Positions 23,601-32,849 of a stretch of DNA of 62,950 nucleotides are shown one piece after another (the stretch's first letter is position 1; each line of letters opens with the position of its first letter). Below the pieces are notes generated by a model that was given only the letters and a program-made list of their open reading frames with translations, was not told where the DNA came from and searched no databases. The DNA lies in the NCBI RefSeq assembly GCF_009856825.1, contig NZ_WVTD01000019.1:1-62950 (forward strand), read 5' to 3'. The stretch is from Novosphingobium silvae. Its GTDB lineage: Bacteria; Pseudomonadota; Alphaproteobacteria; Sphingomonadales; Sphingomonadaceae. Made by a program: the position numbers and the translations under genes.

Positions 23601-23669
23601 ATTGCGAATAGCAAAGGACCGCTTTCCGCAAAAGCCCACCATCCCCTCATTCGAGAGGATGGTTTCAAA

Positions 23670-23954
23670 ATGAGAAGTACCCAGCGATCCGTAAGGTTCG
23701 ACAAACACGATCTTGACCGGCTCGACGCGATCGCTGCCGACCAAGACAGATCCTTTGCCGATCTCGTAAGGTTCATAGTCAAACGCCACCTGGATGGCGG
23801 TGTACTCAATGATGCCAGCCACCTTCGACTAGCGCGAGTGTGCGAGTACACACAGGCTGCCGTCGACACGATCCTGCGCGAAGATCACCCCGATCATCGG
23901 AAACTCGTCCTAGAGGAAACGACCCGTCGCATGGAGCGCTATCATGGCGCGTAA
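23670..23954 (+). CDS. Ribbon-helix-helix relaxosome accessory protein
   Basis: This is a 94-residue protein whose start, MRSTQRSVRFDKHDLDRLDA, and IAADQDRSFADLVRFIVKRHL have the Arc/MetJ-type ribbon-helix-helix pattern. AGAGGA precedes ATG 23670; the frame extends upstream to 23586 but without homology. It overlaps the coupling-protein gene by 11 bp. Known: small RHH proteins such as TrwA and TraY bind oriT, aid the relaxase and regulate the transfer operon. The repeats at 23479-23562 are its likely binding sites. Confidence 0.75.
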   Translation: MRSTQRSVRFDKHDLDRLDAIAADQDRSFADLVRFIVKRHLDGGVLNDASHLRLARVCEYTQAAVDTILREDHPDHRKLVLEETTRRMERYHGA

Positions 23955-26382
23955 AGACGGAAAAAAAGACCGCGAAGACATTCGCGACGACGGTCGGCCC
24001 GTCCCTCTCAAACATCATTCCGCGCGCGGTGACACTCCCCGTAACAACGGCAATTTCGTGCGTGGAAGCCAGTTGCTCAACACCCAGGTCATCATGTGGC
24101 TGCAGGGCGCGAAAATGCCCTTCCTCATGTGGCTCGGAATGTTTGCCCTCTCCTACTTCACGATCCTCTCGTTCACGCTCGACGAGAACAACTTCCAGCT
24201 CATCTGCATGCGCGTTCTGTCGTGGCTTTGGGACTGGTGTGCCCTTGATCCCATGAAGCAGGCTAACCTGCAGCTTCCCGACCATACCGTGCGGCACACA
24301 TTCATGGGATACGTCCCCTATGTGCCCGAAGTCGCTCTCGCCTGGCACAAGGCGATGCGTGGCATTATCGGCTCGGCTCTCATCGCCTCCTTCGCGACCA
24401 TCCCGGCGTCCATCTGGTACGTTGATTTCTCCCGTCGCCGGGGCGGCTCGATCATGGAAGAACGCCACGAACGCGGTGCCATGCTGGTGGACCGGGATCT
24501 GCTCTACAAGGAGATCAGCCAGCATAACCAAACCAAGTTCGTCGACGAAGCCAAAGACCTCTTCCCGGACCTGTCACCGAAGGAAGTTCTCGCCCTGCCC
24601 TTCGCGGCTCGCAAGGCAGCTGGAATACACCACCCCTACCACATCGCCAGCATACCCTACCCGCACCGGCTCGAGCAATCCCACACCATGCTGCTGGGCA
24701 CCACCGGCACCGGCAAGACTACTGTCCTTCGCAAGCATCTGGAACAAATGCGTGAGCGCGAAGACAATGCCGTCGTGTTCGATCTTACCGGCGCTTACGT
24801 CGAGGCGTTCTACGACCCCGAGAGAGATACGATCCTCAATCCCATGGACGTGCGCTGCCCGGCGTGGTCGATCTTCAATGATTGCCAAACCTACAGTGAG
24901 TTCACGGCCGCCGCCGCCGCGCTAATACCCTCCGATGGCGGCTCGTCGGAACCGTTCTGGGCCCTCGCAGCGCGTACCCTCTTCATCGAAATGTGCATGA
25001 AGCTGATCGAAAGGGGAGAGACCTCCAACCAGGCGCTCGCAGACAACTTGATGACCGCCGACCTCAAGCAGGTCCACAGGCACCTGCAGAAGACGATTGC
25101 CGACCCTCTGACCGCACCGGAAGCGGCCCGCATGGCGGAATCGATCCGTGCGGTTTTCAACACCAATGCACAGGCGTTACGCTTCCTTCCCGACGAGGGT
25201 AAGCCCTACTCTATCAAGCAGTGGATCACAGCCGACAAGGCCCCCGGATCGATCCTTTTCATCACTTGCACCTATACCGACCTCGAGATGAACAAGGCGC
25301 TCCTGACCTTGTGGTCGAACCTTGCCATCCACTCGCTCATGACCATGAAAAAGACCCGCTCACTGCGGACATGGTTCATGTTCGACGAGCTGGGCGCTTT
25401 GCACCGTCTGCCTGCCATCGAAGACGGCCTCCAGACTGCGCGAAACTTCGGCGGTGCCATGATCCTTGGCCTTCACTCCTTCGATAAGCTGGTGCAGGTC
25501 TACGGCGAAGAAAACGCCCGCAACTTGTCCTCGCTCGCGCGTACCAAGCTGATGCTCGCCGCGGCCGATCTCGACACGGCCGAGCAGTGCGCCCGCTACA
25601 TCGGCAATCGCGAAATTCGCCAGATGGATGAGGGCTATTCCTACGGCTACAATTCCACTCGCGACGCATCGACGCTGACGCCTCGCAAGCAGATCGAACC
25701 ACTCGTCATACCCGACGATATCATGAACCTGCCCTCGATGCACGGCTTCGTGAAATTCCCTGACGGTTTCCCCGCGGCGCGCGTCCGTCTGCAATGGCAG
25801 CAATACCCGCAGGTCGCAGAAGGTTTCATTCGGCGACCTCCGACCAAGCCGGACGATCCAGACAGCAAGGTTTGCGGAGGTGGGGGTAAGCCGAAGGGTG
25901 GTGATGACGGTGGGCGTGGTGAAAATATCGCGCTTAGCGACGAGGAAATGGCGGCGCGAGATGCGCCGATCGCGCTTGCCGCCAACATCCTTTCGCAACC
26001 TTCGGAACAGGATCGCGAAGCGCAGGAGGGACGCGATCCCAGTGCGCGTGAAGCCCTTGATCGCATGGACCCTGGTGCAAGCCATTCCGCAACCACCAGA
26101 GGCGATGCGGCCAAGGGGGATGCAGTCGACCATAACGGTCTCGACACACCAGAGCGCTCAGGCATTCGTACCAACTACGCGGTTTCCAGTCGCGATGACC
26201 AAGAGGTCGCCTCGCGATCATCACACAGGGACGTTGAGGTTTCTCGCGCTTCGAGCAACCCCTTGGATGAGGATCTTGGCGTGCGCGAAGCTCGGGACGC
26301 AGGCGTTAGCACCGATGCATCCCAGAGCCATCACCACGATCATCCCGATCTTGGTGATTCCGGCATCGGGATGGGGGACTGA
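23944..26382 (+). CDS. traD: Type IV coupling protein, TraD/TrwB family
   Basis: This is an 812-residue protein. Two N-terminal transmembrane segments (about 60-75 and 140-160) are followed by a P-loop ATPase: Walker A LLGTTGTGKTTVL near residue 250 and Walker B WFMFDELGAL near 477. The C-terminal 180 residues are low-complexity and acidic, a likely docking tail. Known role: a hexameric inner-membrane motor that hands the relaxase-DNA complex to the type IV secretion channel. Two bases separate it from the relaxase gene. The start has GGAG eight bases upstream. Confidence 0.92.
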   Translation: MARKDGKKDREDIRDDGRPVPLKHHSARGDTPRNNGNFVRGSQLLNTQVIMWLQGAKMPFLMWLGMFALSYFTILSFTLDENNFQLICMRVLSWLWDWCALDPMKQANLQLPDHTVRHTFMGYVPYVPEVALAWHKAMRGIIGSALIASFATIPASIWYVDFSRRRGGSIMEERHERGAMLVDRDLLYKEISQHNQTKFVDEAKDLFPDLSPKEVLALPFAARKAAGIHHPYHIASIPYPHRLEQSHTMLLGTTGTGKTTVLRKHLEQMREREDNAVVFDLTGAYVEAFYDPERDTILNPMDVRCPAWSIFNDCQTYSEFTAAAAALIPSDGGSSEPFWALAARTLFIEMCMKLIERGETSNQALADNLMTADLKQVHRHLQKTIADPLTAPEAARMAESIRAVFNTNAQALRFLPDEGKPYSIKQWITADKAPGSILFITCTYTDLEMNKALLTLWSNLAIHSLMTMKKTRSLRTWFMFDELGALHRLPAIEDGLQTARNFGGAMILGLHSFDKLVQVYGEENARNLSSLARTKLMLAAADLDTAEQCARYIGNREIRQMDEGYSYGYNSTRDASTLTPRKQIEPLVIPDDIMNLPSMHGFVKFPDGFPAARVRLQWQQYPQVAEGFIRRPPTKPDDPDSKVCGGGGKPKGGDDGGRGENIALSDEEMAARDAPIALAANILSQPSEQDREAQEGRDPSAREALDRMDPGASHSATTRGDAAKGDAVDHNGLDTPERSGIRTNYAVSSRDDQEVASRSSHRDVEVSRASSNPLDEDLGVREARDAGVSTDASQSHHHDHPDLGDSGIGMGD

Positions 26383-26384
26383 CG

Positions 26385-29300
26385 ATGCACTCCATCGCAG
26401 CAGTTCGTTCCGCTGGTGGTGCCGCCAAATACTTTACCAACGACGATTTCGTTGCCGGGGATTACTACACCAACGAGCAGGCAGGAGAGGTAAGTCAATG
26501 GGGTGGTGATGGCCTTGCCGGCAGCGCGATCGCCGATGGCTCCGCTGTCACCCGCGAAGCGTTCGAGAAGGTTCTTTTGGGTGAGACGCCCACTGGCGAA
26601 CAGATTGAGGCGAAGGAGAACCGTAGACCGGGCTACGACCTGACCTTCTCGGCGCCAAAATCTGTGTCGATCATGGCCTACATTGCCGGTGACAAGCGGC
26701 TCGTGGAAGCGTTCGCATTATCCGTCAAGGATACCATGGCCTGGGTCGAACGGAACCTCGCCGAAGGTCGCAAGACGGTCGACGGCAAGACCACCGCCGT
26801 TGCGACTGGAAACCTGGTATATGCCATGTTCCAGCACGACACGAGCCGGGCGCTCGATCCCCAGCTCCATTACCATTCGATCGTCGCCAACATGACACGC
26901 ATGCCAGACGGCAAATGGCAGGCGCTCCACGCCGACAAAATCTGGTCTAACAACACCGTCATCGGCTCGGTCCAGCATTCCTACCTTCGCGGTAGGGTGG
27001 AGGAATTGGGCTATAAGGTTCGCCTCGACGGCAAGCACGGAACTTTCGAGATTGTCGATGTGCCCAAGGAGGTGATCGACGCCTTCAGCACCCGCCGCGA
27101 AGAGATCCTATTGAAGTCCGAGCAGCTCGGGATCGTGTCCCCCAAGGGCCGCGACAGCGTCACCGTTAATACGCGCGACCCCAAGCTGAACGTCGAAGAC
27201 CGTGAAAGCATGGTCAAAGGGTGGGTCGATCGAGCAGAAACTCTCGGCTTCGACGGTAAGGACGTCCTTGCCACCGCTTTGCGCGCCTCCCGCGATCAAC
27301 CGGAAAACCTCGCCGTCCGTGGCTACAAGGCCATGCTCGAGGTGGTGATCACCGCGCGCGAATTTGTCTCCGGCCTTCTGCGGTCCCCGGAACCACTGGT
27401 CGATGCCGGCATTGCGCGTCTGGCCCGCTCGCCTGGCGATGCCCGTGCCCAACTCGCCGTTGCCTCGGCCGTTCGCATTCTCAGCCAGCGTGAAGCCGCT
27501 TTTCAGGTCCATCAGGTTTCCAAGACGGCTCTCGATCTTGGCCTCAAGGGCGTCACGATCGACAATGTCGAAGCGCGGATTGATCAGCTCATCAAGAATG
27601 GCAACCTCGTTTCAGGTCAGATCCAACACAAGGGTCAGATGGTTGACGCTGTCACCACACCTGAGTCCTTGAAGGTCGAGCAATCCATTCTCGATCACGT
27701 CGAAGCCGGTAATGGCAAAAGCATACCGATCGTCGATGCCGCCATTGCCCCATCGCGGCTTCAGGAGGCCGCAGCGCCCCGAGAACTGAATCAAGGGCAA
27801 CTCGCGGTCGCAACCATGATCGTCTCGAGTGAGGATCGTTACGTCGTCGTCCAGGGCGTCGCCGGCGCCGGTAAATCCACCATGCTGCAGACTGTCGCGG
27901 CGGTCGCGCGCGATGAGGGCAAGCAAGTCCTCGGCATCGCCTTCCAGAACAAGATGGTCGGCGACATGCGCGAGGGCATGGTGCCCAAGCACCTTTCGGC
28001 CGAGGATATGGAAAAGGCGGGGGTGTCGGCGCAGACCATCGCGTCATTCGTCTGGCAGAATGAGAAATTCCTCAGCGACCCGAGCAGTCCGGGGGCGCAG
28101 CAGCGGCGGGACGAACTGGCCGGCACGATTGTCGTCGTCGACGAAACTTCCATGGTTTCCAGCGAGGATATGCTCAAGCTGATGCGCATCACCGAAGCTC
28201 TCGGCATCGAGAAGGTCGCCTTCGTCGGCGACCGCCAACAGCTATCCTCAATCGACGCGGGCAAATCCTTTGCCATGGTACAGGCCGGCGGGATCACCAT
28301 GGCGCGCATGGATCAGAACGTGCGAATCAATCCAGACAACAAGCAACTCCTAACCGTAGCGGCGCTTGCCAACACTGGCCGGGCCGGTGCTGCACTGAAA
28401 GTGCTGGGCGATAATGTCAGTGAACATTCCGAACCGGCGAAGCAGGCGGCCGAGACATGGTTAGCCCTCTCTGCAGAGGAACGGGCTATTACGGCTGTCT
28501 TCGTTTCGGGGCGAGAGGGACGTTCCGAGATCAATACCGAAATTCAGGAAGGTTTGCGTCAGGAGGGTACTTTGAAGGGCCACGGCCTGGACGTCACTGT
28601 CCATGACCGGGTCAGCAAAGAGCGCGAGCAGCTGCGCTATGCCCATCATTATACCGTCGGCCAGACCCTGACGGTGACGGGGCAAATCCGTGAAGTCGGG
28701 CTGGGGCGCGGGCAGTATCAGGTCAGCCGCATCTTCGACAACGGCAAGGTCCAACTGACGGGCCCCAACGGGCGCAACCTGCGCTTCGATCCCCAGAAAA
28801 TCGATCCCAGCATCACCCGTAGCCGTCTCGAACTCTCCAACCTCGAAACGCTCAGAATTTATGAGGGCGATACAATCCGCTGGACCACCAACGACAAGGA
28901 TCGCGGTCTGGACAATGCCGCACTGGCAAAGATCGTCTTCATCGAGGGGGGAAGCGTCACCGTCGAAACCGCGAGTAACGAGCGCCTGACACTGGAGCGC
29001 GGTGATCCGATGCTCAGTAGGATCGGCCTCGCCTACGCCCTGAATATGCATATGGCTCAAGGCGTCACGGCCGATAGGGGGATCGGCGTGATGCTCTCCT
29101 ATGAGCATAACCTCTCGAACCAGCGCCTTTTCAACGTCCTCGTAACTCGTGTGCGCGACGCCCTCACCATGATAGTCGACGATCGCCAGAAGCTGGAATG
29201 GCGCCTGAACTCCAATCCCGGCGACAAGACCTCCGCACTCGAAAGCGCAGGGAAGCTCGACATTGATGGTGTCGATGCCAAGCAGGAGGCCGCAGACGCC

Positions 29301-29816
29301 GCCCTTACCGCCGCATTCGATGCGTTCGAGGGCGAGAAGGTTGGCGGTGGCTTGCCGATCAGTCCCGGCAGCGATGACAAGGCGAATTTGAGCGACCTGC
29401 CTCCTATGCCTGCAGCCGATGCACAGGACGGCGGCGCTGGGACTAATGCCAATGGCAATGAGAACGCAGCTGCAGGGCGAAGCGAAGCCGAGACCACCCA
29501 GATTGGCCTATCCGGTCCCGATTTAATAGATCTGGATGATCTCCCGCCGATGGGACCATCGGAAACCGACTACTCCGCCGTCGATACCAGCGATGGTCAA
29601 ATCTACGATTCCGGCGCGAACGCCCCCCCTGCGCCCACGCATGACAAGGACGATGTCGATCCGCTCCGGCCAGCGCTGCTGGATCACCTCGAGGGTGATG
29701 GCCTCGGCATCGTCGATACCGCCGTTGATGACCTCACCGGCATTCCGCCCATGCCTGGCCGTGATGATGGCCAAATTCCGGGGCTGCCGGAAAAAAAACT
29801 GGGACTAGATCTATGA
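26385..29816 (+). CDS. traI: MobF-family conjugative relaxase-helicase (TrwC/TraI-like)
   Basis: This is a 1143-residue protein. The N-terminal relaxase domain has the catalytic tyrosines (Y16, Y27, Y28) and the metal-binding histidines H151, H162 and H164 (HDTSRALDPQLHYH). A RecD-like helicase follows, with Walker A GVAGAGKST near residue 490 and IVVVDETSMVSSEDM as motif II. The C-terminal 200 residues are acidic and low in complexity with two repeated DLPPM-type motifs. Known role: nicks oriT, binds the 5' end covalently and unwinds the transferred strand. The TrwC name would fit equally. Confidence 0.94.
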   Translation: MHSIAAVRSAGGAAKYFTNDDFVAGDYYTNEQAGEVSQWGGDGLAGSAIADGSAVTREAFEKVLLGETPTGEQIEAKENRRPGYDLTFSAPKSVSIMAYIAGDKRLVEAFALSVKDTMAWVERNLAEGRKTVDGKTTAVATGNLVYAMFQHDTSRALDPQLHYHSIVANMTRMPDGKWQALHADKIWSNNTVIGSVQHSYLRGRVEELGYKVRLDGKHGTFEIVDVPKEVIDAFSTRREEILLKSEQLGIVSPKGRDSVTVNTRDPKLNVEDRESMVKGWVDRAETLGFDGKDVLATALRASRDQPENLAVRGYKAMLEVVITAREFVSGLLRSPEPLVDAGIARLARSPGDARAQLAVASAVRILSQREAAFQVHQVSKTALDLGLKGVTIDNVEARIDQLIKNGNLVSGQIQHKGQMVDAVTTPESLKVEQSILDHVEAGNGKSIPIVDAAIAPSRLQEAAAPRELNQGQLAVATMIVSSEDRYVVVQGVAGAGKSTMLQTVAAVARDEGKQVLGIAFQNKMVGDMREGMVPKHLSAEDMEKAGVSAQTIASFVWQNEKFLSDPSSPGAQQRRDELAGTIVVVDETSMVSSEDMLKLMRITEALGIEKVAFVGDRQQLSSIDAGKSFAMVQAGGITMARMDQNVRINPDNKQLLTVAALANTGRAGAALKVLGDNVSEHSEPAKQAAETWLALSAEERAITAVFVSGREGRSEINTEIQEGLRQEGTLKGHGLDVTVHDRVSKEREQLRYAHHYTVGQTLTVTGQIREVGLGRGQYQVSRIFDNGKVQLTGPNGRNLRFDPQKIDPSITRSRLELSNLETLRIYEGDTIRWTTNDKDRGLDNAALAKIVFIEGGSVTVETASNERLTLERGDPMLSRIGLAYALNMHMAQGVTADRGIGVMLSYEHNLSNQRLFNVLVTRVRDALTMIVDDRQKLEWRLNSNPGDKTSALESAGKLDIDGVDAKQEAADAALTAAFDAFEGEKVGGGLPISPGSDDKANLSDLPPMPAADAQDGGAGTNANGNENAAAGRSEAETTQIGLSGPDLIDLDDLPPMGPSETDYSAVDTSDGQIYDSGANAPPAPTHDKDDVDPLRPALLDHLEGDGLGIVDTAVDDLTGIPPMPGRDDGQIPGLPEKKLGLDL

Positions 29817-30073
29817 TGAGAAATTGCATTTTAATGCATCTAGGATGGCCGAATGCCGATCATGGAGCGTCCGATGTTCGCAGCATTCCCACTATCGAGG
29901 GCTCCTCTACGAGCAGCCATTTCCGGCAGTTGCCAATGCTGGAGAGGGTGTCCGCCAAATTTCGCCGGTAACCATCTGGTTTATCAGCATTCTATTCCTC
30001 TTTTGGTGATCCAGCCCGGCTTTCAGATGAGAGTGAAAGCAGGGCCGAAGAAGATAGGATCGCAGCGGATAAA
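29817..30073. other. Junction between transfer and catabolic regions
   Basis: This 257-bp spacer contains a palindrome, TGCATT-TT-AATGCA (29825-29838), just after the relaxase stop. No gene is supported. It is where the plasmid backbone gives way to the catabolic cluster, so a recombination scar is possible, but no repeat was found. Confidence 0.4.
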
Positions 30074-31297
30074 TTACACTAATTCTTTCAATGCCACCGT
30101 CGGGTCTGCCAATCTCACTGGATCAGGCGATGAGCAGGCTTCCACCAACTTTCGGCCTTGCACATAGTCCTTGACCATGTTCACACAGTCCAGCGCCACC
30201 ACGCGGCCGTCCTTCAGGTACACCACAGAGAAACTGCGCCCGCCGACGTCCCCGCGCGTCACCGTCTGGTCGAAGCCCATGTTGATCCCGGCGGTCTGCA
30301 GCTTGAGATCATACTGGTTCGACCAGAACCACGGGAACGCCTTGTAGGGCTTCTCGTCACCGCAGATCGCCTTGGCCACGCAAGTCGCCATGTCGTTGGC
30401 GTTCTGCACCGATTCCACCCGCATCACCGTCCCGCCCGCATAGTCGCAGGCGAACGCGGCACAGTCGCCGATCGCATAGATGTCCGGCAGCGAGGTACGG
30501 CAGAATTCGTCCACGTCCACGCCGTTCGCGCCCGAGGCGCCCGCCAGGATCAGCGGGCCGACGGCAGGGACGATGCCGATGCCGACGATCACCGCCTCGG
30601 CGGGGATCACCTCGCCGTCGACCAGCTTCACGCCGGTAACGCGGTGTCCGTCACCTTCGAGGCATTCGACCGCAACGCCGGTGCGCAGATCGACGCCGTG
30701 ATCGCGGTGTTCCTTCTGGTAGAATTCGGACAGTTCCTCGCCCGCGACGCGCGCCAGCACGCGCGGCAGGGCTTCGAGCAGGACCACGTTCAGCCCCATC
30801 TTCGACAGCACCGCCGCCGCCTCGAGCCCGATGTAGCCGCCGCCGATGACGACGATGTTCCGCGTCCCTGCATCGACTTCGGCCATCAGCGTGTCGCAGT
30901 CCTCACGGGTGCGAACCGCATGGACGCCTGCCAGATCGGCCCCGCCGCAGGACAGGCGCCGCGGATCGCCGCCGGTCGCCCAGACCAGCTTGCCGTAGCC
31001 GAAGGTCGCGCCGTTCGAGAGCGTCAGTTCCTTCGCCTCGGCGTCCACCTTGGTGACTTCGGTGGAGAGCCTGAAGGTCACCTCCTTCTCGGCCCAGAAC
31101 GTCGGCGGGCGGATGTAGAGACGATCGAAGGTCTTCTCGCGCGCGAAGTATTCCTTCGAAAGCGGCGGCCGCTCGTAAGGATGCTCCGGCTCGCGGCCGA
31201 TGACGGTGATGGTTCCGGCGAACCCGTTCTGGCGCAAGGCGAGCGCGCATTGCGCTCCCCCATGTCCCGCTCCCACAATGACGACGTCTGCAAACAT
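30074..31297 (-). CDS. Ferredoxin reductase of a P450 system (FAD, NAD(P)H)
   Basis: The 407-residue protein has the putidaredoxin/terpredoxin-reductase layout: FAD motif DVVIVGAGHGGAQCALALR at the N-terminus, NAD motif VVIGGGYIGLEAAAVLSKMG near residue 150, and DIYAIGDCAAF near 275. The C-terminal FWSNQYDLKLQTAGINMG is typical. The ATG at 31297 has GAGGAG upstream. Known role: passes electrons from NAD(P)H to a [2Fe-2S] ferredoxin. Here the ferredoxin is at 48530-48844 and the P450s at 32849 and 55517, so it probably serves both. It ends the leftward ligase-P450-GST unit. Confidence 0.9.
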   Translation of the reverse strand: MFADVVIVGAGHGGAQCALALRQNGFAGTITVIGREPEHPYERPPLSKEYFAREKTFDRLYIRPPTFWAEKEVTFRLSTEVTKVDAEAKELTLSNGATFGYGKLVWATGGDPRRLSCGGADLAGVHAVRTREDCDTLMAEVDAGTRNIVVIGGGYIGLEAAAVLSKMGLNVVLLEALPRVLARVAGEELSEFYQKEHRDHGVDLRTGVAVECLEGDGHRVTGVKLVDGEVIPAEAVIVGIGIVPAVGPLILAGASGANGVDVDEFCRTSLPDIYAIGDCAAFACDYAGGTVMRVESVQNANDMATCVAKAICGDEKPYKAFPWFWSNQYDLKLQTAGINMGFDQTVTRGDVGGRSFSVVYLKDGRVVALDCVNMVKDYVQGRKLVEACSSPDPVRLADPTVALKELV

Positions 31298-31343
31298 TTG
31301 CGAAAGCTCCTCAAAACCATTCATTTTGAGAGTGAAACTCCTG

Positions 31344-31751
31344 CTAAGGCAGCCGCACGCCAGACTGAGGCGTCGATGTATCAATCAAGAAGACCATGCG
31401 AGCTACCGCAATCGGGCTCATCGAACCAAGTTGGAACGCTGAAGCATCGACATTGGCGATGCGCCTTCCAAGACGAAGGACCTGCCCTCGAGCGGTTGTG
31501 CTCACCAGCCGCCCGCCTCGTCGAAAATCGACTGTCACGTTGATTGGCTTGACTCGTACGGTCTCCGGCAAGCCAATGGCATCGTGAAGCGCGACAAAGG
31601 CGGCGAGCTCAAGCAGGCCGGCGATGGCGCCGCCATGAAGAAATCCGGGCCGCCCGGTTACGTGCGCACCAGCTTCCATCACTACACACTGCTGACCACC
31701 TTCGGTGCCAATAACCGCTTGGAGGCGATCGGCGTATGGCGGCAGCCTCAC
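31344..31751 (-). CDS. PaaI-type hotdog thioesterase (1)
   Basis: This is a 135-residue hotdog-fold protein with GFLHGGAIAGLLELAAFVAL (the HGG motif, about residues 38-41) and INVTVDFRRGG. Known family role: hydrolysis of acyl- or aryl-CoA thioesters, often to free CoA from dead-end products. It begins with GTG overlapping the stop of a second thioesterase gene by four bases (GTGA), so the pair is coupled and may form a heteromer. It is part of the catabolic operon upstream of the ferredoxin reductase. Confidence 0.8.
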   Translation of the reverse strand: MRLPPYADRLQAVIGTEGGQQCVVMEAGAHVTGRPGFLHGGAIAGLLELAAFVALHDAIGLPETVRVKPINVTVDFRRGGRLVSTTARGQVLRLGRRIANVDASAFQLGSMSPIAVARMVFLIDTSTPQSGVRLP

Positions 31752-32179
31752 AACGCTGGACCTTCAAGAAACATGAATGTTCCCGCCACGTGTGCGAGCG
31801 GGTCATGGTGATCGTCCTGATATGCCACACCCCTCACAAATGCGATGGTTCGAGTGACGTGATAGCATTCGCCTCTACCAAAAACGGGGCGATGAGAGCG
31901 GGCGGGACGCATGTAGTCCACACGCAAGTCCAGCGTGGCCTGATTGGTGAAACTGCCTTTGCGGATCCATACTGCAAAGCTCGTGGCAAGATCCATCATT
32001 GCAATGATGGGGCCGGACGCCAGCGGCCCTTCAGCCCAGTCCGATGCAAGCTCCGGATCGTAGTCCAGCACCATTTCCGACCAATCTTTACCATGCGCGT
32101 TATAGCGCACCCCAAGCGCTGCGTTATGGCCCCGCGCAAGCCGGGCCTCTATCGCCTCTCTGTCGATCATTGGCGCCAC
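31748..32179 (-). CDS. PaaI-type hotdog thioesterase (2)
   Basis: This is a 143-residue hotdog protein: LASGPIIAMMDLATSFAVWI occupies the place of the usual HGG helix, followed by LDLRVDYMRPAR. The histidine-glycine motif is replaced by SGP, so it may be catalytically altered and work with its neighbour. GTG 32179 is the longest start; ATG 32170 is an alternative. It follows the glutathione transferase by 40 bp. Family assignment is fairly safe; activity is not. Confidence 0.7.
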   Translation of the reverse strand: MAPMIDREAIEARLARGHNAALGVRYNAHGKDWSEMVLDYDPELASDWAEGPLASGPIIAMMDLATSFAVWIRKGSFTNQATLDLRVDYMRPARSHRPVFGRGECYHVTRTIAFVRGVAYQDDHHDPLAHVAGTFMFLEGPAL

Positions 32180-32219
32180 AACGAGCGTACTGCGAAACGC
32201 ATACTGTCCAACCTGAACA

Positions 32220-32849
32220 TCATGGCATCACTTGAACAGACAGAGCTCGTGCAAAAGCCGGTCGCGCCTCAAGGCGCCGCCAATAATCTTGCGTCGGCAT
32301 GGCCAACTGATCGAAGAGACCCGTGTGCCGGGCAAGCATTATTGCGTAGCCGACTGAGATATCCGCCATAGTGAACACTGCTCCGGCAGCGTAAGCTCCC
32401 CGGCTCAGGAAAGCCTCTATCCCGCGAGCACGAGCCAGAAACCACTTGCTATAGTCTGCAACCACTTGAGGGCTTCTTCGCCCCTCCTCTTCGAACTGAC
32501 CGTACCGAAGCACGATAGCCTGCGGAAACGTCAGGGTGGCTTCACCAAAGTGCAGGTAATTCAGAAAAGTACCGAAAGTGGCCGCATCAGTATCCGGAAC
32601 CAATCGACCAGGAGCATGCTTCGCTCCGAGATAGTGACAGATCGCGGCGGACTCGGTCATCCGCAAATCACCGTCGATGAAAAGCGGCACCGTTCCGAGC
32701 GGGTTCTCATCTAGGAACGTTGGTTTAGTAATCCTTGGCGGGAAAACCAGCAGTTCGAGATCATAGGGCACGCCCACTTCTTCCAGTGCCCAAAGAACGC
32801 GGAAGGAGCGCGAATTTGGGCTATGGTAAAGCTTTGGGTTCACGGACAT
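32220..32849 (-). CDS. Glutathione S-transferase
   Basis: This is a 209-residue GST. The N-terminal thioredoxin-like domain has SPNSRSFRVLWALEE with a likely catalytic Ser, then ENPLGTVPLF and the gamma-Glu binding TESAAICHYLG; an all-helical C-terminal domain follows. Its ATG overlaps the stop of the P450 gene by one base. In catabolic clusters such GSTs conjugate reactive epoxides or remove halides, or only protect the cell. The substrate cannot be inferred. Confidence 0.88.
   Translation of the reverse strand: MSVNPKLYHSPNSRSFRVLWALEEVGVPYDLELLVFPPRITKPTFLDENPLGTVPLFIDGDLRMTESAAICHYLGAKHAPGRLVPDTDAATFGTFLNYLHFGEATLTFPQAIVLRYGQFEEEGRRSPQVVADYSKWFLARARGIEAFLSRGAYAAGAVFTMADISVGYAIMLARHTGLFDQLAMPTQDYWRRLEARPAFARALSVQVMP

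Noticed and set aside
30158..31543. 461-codon plus-strand frame
   Set aside because: Antisense to the ferredoxin reductase; rich in His/Arg/Asp without domains.
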